42,321 nucleotides of DNA from contig JAABRR010000034.1 of the NCBI GenBank assembly GCA_011390785.1, forward strand, positions 1 through 42,321, written 5' to 3'. Of this stretch, positions 27,091 through 34,574 are shown piece after piece. Positions within the stretch are counted from its first letter, which is position 1; every line of letters starts with the position of its first letter. The notes under the pieces are model-generated. The model worked only from the letters and a program-made list of their open reading frames with translations. It did not search any database and was not told where the DNA came from. A program made the translations under genes and the position numbers. Source of the stretch: Sphingobacteriia bacterium (GTDB lineage Bacteria; Bacteroidota; Bacteroidia; Bacteroidales; UBA7960).

Positions 27091-28416
27091 ATGAATTGGA
27101 AAACTCTTCTTTCTGTTGCCCGTTTTGGTCAACCTGAAAAATCAAGAAGTCTTGAAGAAATTCGTAGCGAATTTCAGCGCGATTATGACCGGATCATTTT
27201 CTCATCTCCATTTAGAAGGCTGCAAAATAAAACCCAGGTTTTTCCACTTCCCGGAAGTGTTTTCGTGCACAACAGGCTTACCCATAGTCTTGAAGTAGCC
27301 AGTGTAGGTAAATCTTTGGGCAATATCGTTTATTCCAAAATTGCTCCCATTCTCGATAAGTCTGAGAAAGTGATTGTTCGTGAGATAGATACTGTTGTAG
27401 CAACCGCCTGTTTGGCACACGATTTAGGAAACCCTCCATTTGGTCATAGCGGCGAGAAGGCTATTTCGCACTTTTTTGCCCATAGTGGTGGCAAAGAAAT
27501 AAAAGGTTTACTCAGTGAAGCGCAATATGCTGATCTGATCACCTTTGAAGGAAACGCAAACCTGGTCAGGTTGCTTACCAATCAGTTCACTGGTCGTAGG
27601 GTAGGAGGTTATGCCCTTACTTTCGCGTCACTTGGTACCATGATAAAGTATCCCTACAGTTCATTGCAGGCGGGCAAAAAGGGAAAATATGGTTACTTTC
27701 AGGCAGAAGCCCATACTTTTGCAGAAGTAATGCAACAACTTCAAATCCCTTTACTTGATCAGAGCGCTCAAATTTATGCCAGACATCCGCTGGTTTATTT
27801 GGTAGAAGCTGCTGATGATATATGCTACCAATTGATGGACATAGAAGATGCCCATAAGTTGAGCATTTTACCCAGGGAACTGGTACACCAACTGTTTCTA
27901 AACTTTTTTGCACCTTCTGATCTCAAACTGCTGCAAAAAATTGAACGAACCATGCAAGAGGTTACAGATGCAAATGAACAGATTGCATTTCTGAGAGCTA
28001 TGGTTATAGGGAAGTTAACCCATGCTGCTGCTTCGGTTTTTGCTGACAATTACCATAGTATCATGGAAGGGACATTTAAAGGAAAATTGCTCAATTATCT
28101 TGATGATCATACCGGTAAAGCCTTAAAGGAGTGTGAGGAATTATCATTTTCCCGGATTTATAAGCACCCTTCAGTAATCAAAATTGAGATTTCGGGCTAC
28201 AATGTAATAGGTGCGCTACTCGAAGAGTTTTTTAATGCAGCCATGCATCCAGATCAGGACTATTCAGGCAAGATCTTGTCTTTGATGCCATTACAATATG
28301 CGGTTAATAGTACTTACCCCTATTATAAAGCCCGTTCGGTAGTAGATTTTATTTCGGGTATGACAGATATTTATGCCGTTGATCTTTTTAAACAGATCAG
28401 GGGCGTTGAATTATAA
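27091..28416 (+). CDS. dgt: Deoxyguanosinetriphosphate triphosphohydrolase
   Basis: HD-domain dNTPase of 441 aa that hydrolyses dGTP (and often other dNTPs) to the nucleoside and triphosphate. Metal-binding residues are H65 in LTHSLEVA, H110-D111 in ACLAHDLGNPPFGHSGE and a later EAADDICY aspartate. The family N-terminus SPFRRLQNKTQVFP is intact. The length fits the E. coli-like Dgt branch. It is followed 12 nt later by the TIGR02757 gene on the same strand, so they form a two-gene unit ending at the terminator 29192-29215. Confidence 0.95.
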   Translation: MNWKTLLSVARFGQPEKSRSLEEIRSEFQRDYDRIIFSSPFRRLQNKTQVFPLPGSVFVHNRLTHSLEVASVGKSLGNIVYSKIAPILDKSEKVIVREIDTVVATACLAHDLGNPPFGHSGEKAISHFFAHSGGKEIKGLLSEAQYADLITFEGNANLVRLLTNQFTGRRVGGYALTFASLGTMIKYPYSSLQAGKKGKYGYFQAEAHTFAEVMQQLQIPLLDQSAQIYARHPLVYLVEAADDICYQLMDIEDAHKLSILPRELVHQLFLNFFAPSDLKLLQKIERTMQEVTDANEQIAFLRAMVIGKLTHAAASVFADNYHSIMEGTFKGKLLNYLDDHTGKALKECEELSFSRIYKHPSVIKIEISGYNVIGALLEEFFNAAMHPDQDYSGKILSLMPLQYAVNSTYPYYKARSVVDFISGMTDIYAVDLFKQIRGVEL

Positions 28417-28428
28417 GGGATAAAAAAG

Positions 28429-29184
28429 ATGCAGGTTAAAGAGCTCCTTGAAAGGAAGTATTTGCAATATAACAGTGCTGAATTTATATTAACTGATCCT
28501 ATAAGTATTCCACACTTATTCAGCCAAAAAGAAGATAGAGAGATTTCTGGTTTTATTGCTGCTACTCTGGCTTGGGGGCAAAGGATCACAATTATCAATA
28601 ACTCGCTAAAGATAATCGATCAAATGGGTGAATCACCTTTTGATTTTATTATGTCTTTCAGAGAAAGAGACCTGCAGTCCTTTGAGGGGTTTGTTCATCG
28701 CACTTTTAATTATACTGATCTGTGTACATTTTTTTGGGCGTTAAAAAACCTGTATCAGTTACAGGGTGGCATGGAAAATATTTTCGTTGATGGATTAAAG
28801 AAGGGTGATATGGGAACTGCGATTGCTCATTTTCGTGATGTTTTTTTTCAAATACCCCATCCAAAACGTACCGAAAAACATCTAAGCAACCCACTGAGGG
28901 GAGCTAGTGCAAAGAGGCTTAACATGTTTTTAAGATGGATGATTCGTAATGATAACAGATGTGTTGATTTTGGAGTATGGCAAAAGATTTCTCCCAGTCA
29001 ATTGATTTGCCCATTGGATATTCATTCAGGAAGGGTAGCCAGAAAGCTGGGTTTGCTTTTACGAAAACAAAATGACTGGAAAGCGGCCATAGAGCTTACC
29101 AATAATTTGAAACTGCTGGATCAGAAAGATCCTGTTAAATATGATTTTGCGTTATTTGGGTTGGGCGTTTTCGAAAAGTTTTAG
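28429..29184 (+). CDS. TIGR02757/DUF2400 family protein
   Basis: The product is 251 aa and fits the TIGR02757 (DUF2400) family: an FILTDPISIPHLFS start region, GFIAATLAWGQR (about 41-52), NPLRGASAKRLNMFLRWMIR (core) and PLDIHSGRVARKLGLL. The pattern is distantly like helix-hairpin-helix DNA glycosylases, but no activity is established. It follows dgt by 12 nt and shares its terminator. Confidence 0.9.
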   Translation: MQVKELLERKYLQYNSAEFILTDPISIPHLFSQKEDREISGFIAATLAWGQRITIINNSLKIIDQMGESPFDFIMSFRERDLQSFEGFVHRTFNYTDLCTFFWALKNLYQLQGGMENIFVDGLKKGDMGTAIAHFRDVFFQIPHPKRTEKHLSNPLRGASAKRLNMFLRWMIRNDNRCVDFGVWQKISPSQLICPLDIHSGRVARKLGLLLRKQNDWKAAIELTNNLKLLDQKDPVKYDFALFGLGVFEKF

Positions 29185-29191
29185 CACAAAA

Positions 29192-29215
29192 AAATGCCGG
29201 TAACAACCGGCATTT
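29192..29215 (+). terminator. Terminator of dgt-TIGR02757
   Basis: AAATGCCGGT (29192-29201) pairs perfectly with ACCGGCATTT (29206-29215) around AACA, starting 8 nt after the stop. The flanking A-run and short T-run make it usable in both directions, including for the minus-strand gene ending at 29265. Confidence 0.75.
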
Positions 29216-29264
29216 GATGAAAACTATTTAAAACAGTGTTAAATGATTCTGGTGTGTAATCGTT

Positions 29265-29540
29265 TTAAAACCCATACTCACTTCCTAAGCATGGAGTACT
29301 TTTCTTTTCATTTTTCCACCCATATTGCATTGATCTTTCATTTGATCCCATGTGTCTTGCAAAATAGCTTGATTCGTTTTCTAATATTTCGTTGTACATT
29401 ATAATGGAATTATTATCAGTATCAGACAAATCGGGCAAACCCATAAATTGTCTTAAACTGGTAATCGAAATATTTTTTCTCCTTACCAGGGGTAAAGTAT
29501 TGGACCAGGAAATATAATCCGGAAGAATTTTATTTTTCAT
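29265..29540 (-). CDS. Small orphan protein, unknown function
   Basis: The product is 91 aa with no recognisable domain, signal peptide or membrane segment. It begins MKNKILPDYISWSNTLP, has an arginine/lysine patch LVRRKN (about 18-23), and ends PCLGSEYGF. It has a clean ATG and lies between a bidirectional terminator and a gene-free 290 nt, which supports a separate small transcript. It could be a lineage-specific peptide or a chance frame. Confidence 0.5.
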   Translation of the reverse strand: MKNKILPDYISWSNTLPLVRRKNISITSLRQFMGLPDLSDTDNNSIIMYNEILENESSYFARHMGSNERSMQYGWKNEKKSTPCLGSEYGF

Positions 29541-29830
29541 AGGTTAGTGTTTTGATGGTGAGATAGATGGTTGATATGATGGATATAAATATTTCGCTCT
29601 TGTGAGATGAGATTGTATATGACCCAGGCTCAGATTAATCTTATAGAGAGCTGCTAATAAAGTATCTGACGGTTGAAAAATCTCAATTACACTTAGACAA
29701 TGACAGACCCTAAAAGTAATTGTTTCTTAAGGCGGAAAGAAGAGAAAAACGCTGATTTTGAATAAGTATTTATACCTAAAAAGTTTTGAGTTTTCAGGCG
29801 TGTAGTATAAAACGTCTTTAATCTGGAGTA
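29541..29830. other. Gene-poor spacer
   Basis: This 290-nt spacer lies between the small orphan gene and the response regulator, both on the minus strand. It would hold the promoter of the orphan gene and the 3' end of the kinase-regulator transcript. I see no RNA gene, consensus promoter or strong hairpin in it. Confidence 0.6.
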
Positions 29831-30484
29831 TTAAATTGAAACCAATTTATTTTTGATGGCATAAATAACCAGATTAACAGTATTTCGTGTCTGGGTTTTT
29901 TTCAGAAGGCTGTTTTTATGGTTTTCAACGGTTTCGCAATCTATTTTGTAAATATCGGCTATCTCTTTTATCGTTTGCCCACTGCAGAAACCTTTTAATA
30001 CTTTTAATTCATGGTCAGAAAACATTGATTTATCATTTTTATCCGGATCAGCCATTTCTTTTTCAAGATTTACGATCATTTGTCTGAGCAGTTCGCCGGA
30101 GAAATAGTTATCGCCCTTTGCTATAGTTTTTATAGCATTTTCAAATTCCTTTTTTCCGGCAGTTTTTAAAACAAAACCCATAGCTCCTGCTTCAATCATT
30201 GATGAATAGTTTTCCTTGTCGGCATACATAGAGAGAGCAAGAATTTTTAATCGGGGCCATTTTTCCAGTGCTTCCCTCGTTGCCGTTAATCCGTCCATTT
30301 CAGGCATCTGAATATCCATTAATACGAGATCAGGGCTGGCTTGTTGCACCATATTCAAAAAGATAAGTCCGTTTTCTGCTTCGCCAACAATCTGGCCCAG
30401 GTCTTCCTGCTCTATTAGAAGTTTTATCCCCTCCCTGAATAAAGCATGATCGTCAACGATAAAAATGCGTGGTTTTTTTTGCAT
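29831..30484 (-). CDS. NarL/FixJ-type response regulator
   Basis: The product is 217 aa: a receiver domain (1-120) and a LuxR-type HTH (about 150-212). Phospho-acceptor D57 lies in LVLMDIQMPEMDG, the acidic pair is D11-D12 (IVDDH), the switch residue is S85 (LALSM) and the conserved lysine is K107 (VLKTAG). The HTH has ELKVLKGFCSGQTIKEIAD and the family ETVENHKNSLLKK recognition helix. It is encoded 15 nt after its likely partner kinase and should be a DNA-binding activator or repressor phosphorylated by it. Targets are unknown; the aldo/keto reductase gene upstream is an obvious candidate. Confidence 0.96.
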   Translation of the reverse strand: MQKKPRIFIVDDHALFREGIKLLIEQEDLGQIVGEAENGLIFLNMVQQASPDLVLMDIQMPEMDGLTATREALEKWPRLKILALSMYADKENYSSMIEAGAMGFVLKTAGKKEFENAIKTIAKGDNYFSGELLRQMIVNLEKEMADPDKNDKSMFSDHELKVLKGFCSGQTIKEIADIYKIDCETVENHKNSLLKKTQTRNTVNLVIYAIKNKLVSI

Positions 30485-30499
30485 GATTTTATTATTTAG

Positions 30500-31897
30500 T
30501 TATACGGTTAATTCAACAACCGCCTTAAACCCTTTTTGGGGTGAAGTAGAAATTGTGAACTTTCCTCGCAGTGCTTTAATACGTTGTTGTATATTGAGTA
30601 ACCCAAGGCCTTTTACCGAAGTAGCATTATCTTCCTGTTCTTTAATGTCGAATCCTGAACCATCATCGCTGTAATTGATGGTCATGGTTCTGTTTTCATT
30701 AGAAAAAAGGCACACAATAGTAATGTTTTGTGCATTTGCGTGTTTTATAGTGTTGTTTATTAGCTCGCTTACAACGTAATACAAAGCTACTTCTTTGGTT
30801 TTATCGAATCGCTCATAAGAGTTGGTTGTAACTGTTACACTAATTTTTTGGGTAGAGTCTATTTGTTCTGCAATATTCTCCAGGGCCTTAATTAATCCTA
30901 ACCTGTCAAGATTGTAAGAGCTCATATTGTGGCTTATTTCCCTAAGGGTTTCGATAGCTACATCAATACTCTGGTTCCCCTTTTCAGTAATTATTCGGGT
31001 TTTTTCAATGTCATTGGTTTCTGCCAACCATTGAAAATATAATTTAATGGTCGAGAGGAGTGGGCCTAATCGGTCATGGATTTCACGAGAATAGAAGTTA
31101 CGTTCCTTTTTCTCTGACTCCATAGATATTTCGAGAAGTTTTTCTTCGGCTTCTACCTGGGCGGTTATATCTCTGTTTGAAACCCTAAGTCCCTGATATC
31201 TTTTATACTCATCATAAAGCCTTCGGGATACATGGCCTATCCATCTGGTTTCTCCTTTTGCTGTTACAATTCTGAATTCTGTTTCCAAAGGCCTCCTGGA
31301 AGAATCATTAAGATGAGCAAAGAATTTATGATTTTGCCAGGCGGCCTTATCAAGGGGGTGAATGATTTTATTAAACAAATCCGGATCTTTTTTAAACTGA
31401 TCGGGGCTGTATCCGGTAATACGATTTACTGCAGGCGACATGTATAGAAGATTATTCTCATGGTCCAGCCAATATTCCCAATTGTAGGTGTAATCAGCAA
31501 TTCGTTTAAACTGTCTTTTACTGTTAAAGAGTTCGGTTTTTATTCTGATGTTTTTTTGCGCCAGATAGGTAATAATGGATGCAACTCCTACCAGGCTTCC
31601 TGCCCTGAGTAAAGCCGATATCCAAACTTCATACTCATGTGGGAAAAATGGAAAGGGCGCCAGATATAAGACTGCCAGAGCAGCAGAAAACAAAGTGCCA
31701 TACCATGAATATTTGGCTGCCGCAATAACGATGGGAACAAAAAACAGTAAATCTGCCGGGAAATCGAATCCGGTAATCAAAACACTTATATTACCTGCAA
31801 TAGCCAGTGCAGAAGATATCAAAATCAGTGATATCCAAAGATCGCTGTTACTTTTGTAATCTTCACTGGTTTGTATGTGTGGGTTGGGTAACTTCAC
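30500..31897 (-). CDS. Membrane-bound PAS-containing sensor histidine kinase (HisKA_3)
   Basis: The product is 465 aa. The N-terminal membrane region (about 20-115) has four or five spans and resembles DUF4118-type sensor modules (FDFPADLLFFVPIVIAAAKY). A PAS domain follows (about 125-255; YMSPAVNRITGYSPDQF, WIGHVSRRLYDE). The kinase core has phospho-acceptor H274 in REIHDRLGPLLSTIK (NarX/DesK-type), the N box ELINNTIKHAN (378-388) and ATP-lid glycines DDGSGFD and KGLGLLNI. The input could be a membrane property or a cytoplasmic ligand. It lies 12 nt after the aldo/keto reductase gene and 15 nt before its regulator, consistent with one operon. Confidence 0.95.
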   Translation of the reverse strand: MKLPNPHIQTSEDYKSNSDLWISLILISSALAIAGNISVLITGFDFPADLLFFVPIVIAAAKYSWYGTLFSAALAVLYLAPFPFFPHEYEVWISALLRAGSLVGVASIITYLAQKNIRIKTELFNSKRQFKRIADYTYNWEYWLDHENNLLYMSPAVNRITGYSPDQFKKDPDLFNKIIHPLDKAAWQNHKFFAHLNDSSRRPLETEFRIVTAKGETRWIGHVSRRLYDEYKRYQGLRVSNRDITAQVEAEEKLLEISMESEKKERNFYSREIHDRLGPLLSTIKLYFQWLAETNDIEKTRIITEKGNQSIDVAIETLREISHNMSSYNLDRLGLIKALENIAEQIDSTQKISVTVTTNSYERFDKTKEVALYYVVSELINNTIKHANAQNITIVCLFSNENRTMTINYSDDGSGFDIKEQEDNATSVKGLGLLNIQQRIKALRGKFTISTSPQKGFKAVVELTV

Positions 31898-31909
31898 TGC
31901 CTTATTTCT

Positions 31910-32902
31910 CTATGAATGAAGTATATTGGAAATGGTATTAAGTTCGTCATTTTGGAATTGGAGATTGTTGAGTGTTTGCAGGTTATTTTCCAATTGTTTT
32001 ACACTGCTTGCCCCTACCAGAACTGAGGTAACTCTTTTATCTTTTAATAACCAGGCAATGGCCATTTGAGCAAGGCTTTGTCCGCGGTTCTGAGCAATAT
32101 CGTTAAGTTTTCTTACCTTCTCCAGTTTATCAGGGGTAATTTGTTCAGGCTTTAAAAAACCGGTGGGCTTAGCGGCCCTTGAATTTTCCGGAATGCCTTT
32201 CAGGTATTTATCGGTAAGCAAACCCTGCTCAAGCGGAGAAAAGGCGATGCTGCCAATTCCAAGCTCACCTATAGTATCAAGCAGTCCGTTTTCAACCCAT
32301 CTGTCGAACATAGAATAGCGAGGTTGGTGAATCAGGCAGGGAGTGCCCAGGTCTTTCAGAATTTCTGCAGCCTGTCGGGTTTGATCTGCCGAATAATTCG
32401 ATAACCCAACATATAAGGCTTTCCCCTTTCTTACCAATTGGTCGAGGGCCATCATCGTTTCTTCCAAAGGTGTGTTGGGATCAGGCCTGTGGGAGTAAAA
32501 AATATCTACGTATTCTAACTGCATCCTTTTCAGGCTTTGGTCGCAGCTACTGATGATATATTTTCTCGATCCCCAATCACCGTATGGACCAGGCCACATA
32601 TAGTAACCGGCTTTGCTGGAAATAATCAGTTCATCGCGATAAGGTTTAAGATGGGAAGAAAGGATTCTGCCAAAGTTTTCTTCAGCACTGCCGGCCGGTG
32701 GGCCATAATTGTTGGCCAGGTCAAAATGTGTTATTCCTGCATCAAAAGCCGAGAAAATAATATCTTTTCCATTTTCAAAAATATCTACTCCGCCGAAATT
32801 ATGCCACAGACCAAGAGAAATGGCTGGCAGTTGCAGGCCGCTTCTTCCGCAGCGGTTATAAATCATTTTTTCGTAACGGTTCAGGTTGGCTTTATAATTC
32901 AT
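31910..32902 (-). CDS. Aldo/keto reductase, YghZ (L-glyceraldehyde-3-phosphate reductase) type
   Basis: NADPH-dependent reductase of 330 aa. It follows E. coli YghZ closely: the N-terminal ANLNRYEKMIYNRCGRSGLQ, LPAISLGLWHNFG, FDLANNYGPPAGSAEENFGR, KAGYYMWPGPYG and DIFYSHRPDPNTP. The catalytic tetrad is D61, Y66, K97 and H138. YghZ reduces L-glyceraldehyde-3-phosphate and methylglyoxal, so a detoxification role is likely. The full N-terminus supports ATG 32902 rather than the internal ATG. It is first in a probable operon with the sensor kinase and response regulator. Confidence 0.94.
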   Translation of the reverse strand: MNYKANLNRYEKMIYNRCGRSGLQLPAISLGLWHNFGGVDIFENGKDIIFSAFDAGITHFDLANNYGPPAGSAEENFGRILSSHLKPYRDELIISSKAGYYMWPGPYGDWGSRKYIISSCDQSLKRMQLEYVDIFYSHRPDPNTPLEETMMALDQLVRKGKALYVGLSNYSADQTRQAAEILKDLGTPCLIHQPRYSMFDRWVENGLLDTIGELGIGSIAFSPLEQGLLTDKYLKGIPENSRAAKPTGFLKPEQITPDKLEKVRKLNDIAQNRGQSLAQMAIAWLLKDKRVTSVLVGASSVKQLENNLQTLNNLQFQNDELNTISNILHS

Positions 32903-33184
32903 CTTTAAAAAAGTTTACTGGTTATTGAATTTTGGTAAATATGGATGAATATGCTTACCAAATTAATTACTATTTCATGATTATACCTGCAAAAATAAGA
33001 TTAAATTAGATGCTTTCTGCGAATTATTCGATATCTGGTGGTAAGAATTCACTACAGTATTTTAATTAATTTTGCATTTATTCATTATGTTTGAGTTTTT
33101 TAAGATTTTGGATGAAATTGGATACCTTTAGTGAAATCAATGTGCAAAGTTCTACTCTTCAAAAAAAAATAAAATCCGATTAAC

Positions 33185-33955
33185 ATGAATTACAAAGCGT
33201 TGATTATTGAAGATGAGCCCGCTGCTGCACGTAGGCTGGAAAAAATTGTGGTTGAATGTGAACCATCTATAAAAGTAACAGGAATACTGGATTCAATTAA
33301 AAGTTCTGTAGAGTGGTTAAATAGTAATCCCATGCCTGATGTAATTTTTCTTGACATAAACCTGGGCGACGGATTAAGTTTTGCCATATTTGAAAAGGTT
33401 GAAATTACCTGTTCTGTAATTTTTACTACTGCTTTTGATGAATATGCTATAAGGGCTTTCAGGCACAACGGTATAGATTACTTGCTGAAACCGATAAAAA
33501 TTGATGAATTAAAATTTAGTATACATAAATTTTTGCAGCAGCAGATAGGTCGTGAAAATACTATACAAAACAATATCAGGCAATTAATGGGTAGTTTATC
33601 GGGCAACACCGACCAATGGAAGAAACGTTTTATAGTAAATTTCGGTGATAAGATAAAAGCCATAGAAACTACTGATGTTGCCTATTTTATGATTCTTGAA
33701 AAAAACATTTTTCTCGTTACGCACAATAACGAAAGTTTTGGTATAAACTATTCTCTCGAACAATTGGAAGAAATGTTGAATCCGGATGAGTTTTTCAGGG
33801 TAAACCGAAAATTTTTGATTCGTTTTGCCGCAATTAAAAGTATGTGGTCTTATTCCCGCTCAAGAGTTAAACTGGAATTAAATCCTGCGGCTCCTGACGA
33901 TGTGATTGTAAGCACTGAAAGATCAACAGCATTTAAAGAATGGCTCAATAAATAA
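33185..33955 (+). CDS. LytTR-family response regulator (orphan)
   Basis: The product is 256 aa: a receiver (1-118) with E9-D10 acidic residues, phospho-acceptor D57 (VIFLDINLGDG), a TTAFDEYAIRAF switch region and K in YLLKPIK, then a LytTR DNA-binding domain (about 150-255) with YFMILEKNIFLVT, FFRVNRKFLI and SYSRSRVKLEL. In Bacteroidota such regulators normally pair with a LytS-like (His_kinase) membrane kinase; none is adjacent here. The 282-nt divergent gap from the aldo/keto reductase holds a -7-like TAATTTTG at 33067-33074 without a good -33. Confidence 0.95.
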   Translation: MNYKALIIEDEPAAARRLEKIVVECEPSIKVTGILDSIKSSVEWLNSNPMPDVIFLDINLGDGLSFAIFEKVEITCSVIFTTAFDEYAIRAFRHNGIDYLLKPIKIDELKFSIHKFLQQQIGRENTIQNNIRQLMGSLSGNTDQWKKRFIVNFGDKIKAIETTDVAYFMILEKNIFLVTHNNESFGINYSLEQLEEMLNPDEFFRVNRKFLIRFAAIKSMWSYSRSRVKLELNPAAPDDVIVSTERSTAFKEWLNK

Positions 33956-33981
33956 AAAAAGCCCCATATAATGGAGCTTTT
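33956..33981. terminator. Bidirectional terminator between converging genes
   Basis: The A-run plus GCCCCAT (33961-33967) pairs with ATGGAGC plus TTTT (33971-33981), with one C-A mismatch. It lies between the stop of the LytTR gene and the stop of the TonB-C-like gene. Confidence 0.6.
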
Positions 33982-34007
33982 CAGATTGATTTGGGTTGAA
34001 TGATTGA

Positions 34008-34358
34008 TTACTTCAGCACAAATGTTAGTTTGAATTGTTGTGATTTTCCAGGTTCTATCAAGTTGGCAAGTTTTGATTCAAGCCTCATAACCTGATTTTT
34101 TACCTTTTCTGTTAATTCCTTATTTTCCAAATTCATAGGAATAAAGGTTAATTTGTGATTTTCATCAGCCTTCAGTTCAAAAACAACATCACCACATTGA
34201 CCATTCAATTCAGCACTACTAGGGTAATAAATGTTTTTCTGCAAAAACCTGGCAGCTTCTGTAGGTTGGTTAGGAGCTACTGCATCCAGCGTTTCAGCAT
34301 TTACTGCTATTACTGCAAATAGCAATACAGCGATTGATAATAAAAAGCGTGTTTTCAT
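34008..34358 (-). CDS. Small periplasmic TonB C-terminal-domain-like protein
   Basis: The product is 116 aa with a signal peptide (MKTRFLLSIAVLLFAVIAVNA, cleaved about residue 21). The mature domain resembles the TonB C-terminal fold: AARFLQKNIYYPSSAELNG matches the FIxKNIxYP helix/turn, CGDVVFELKADENHKL is the following strand pair, and QQFKLTFVLK the last strand. It has no TonB transmembrane anchor or proline-rich linker, so it is unlikely to energise a receptor by itself. Similar stand-alone domains occur in Bacteroidota. The function is unknown. Confidence 0.75.
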   Translation of the reverse strand: MKTRFLLSIAVLLFAVIAVNAETLDAVAPNQPTEAARFLQKNIYYPSSAELNGQCGDVVFELKADENHKLTFIPMNLENKELTEKVKNQVMRLESKLANLIEPGKSQQFKLTFVLK

Positions 34359-34574
34359 GGTTGCAAAGATTTTAAATAAATAATTTCAGTAAATTAGGTT
34401 GCACTAATATTATTTCAATCTGCGTGCCATGAGTTGTAAGTATTTGAAATGTATGTTGTTATGATTGTGTCTTGGGTTAGGGGTTACCCTTAGCGTTCGT
34501 AATCGGACAATTTTTATTCGAATCCGAACAACAAAAAACGTTTAAAACCCGAAAAGTTTATTTCTGGTCTTTAA

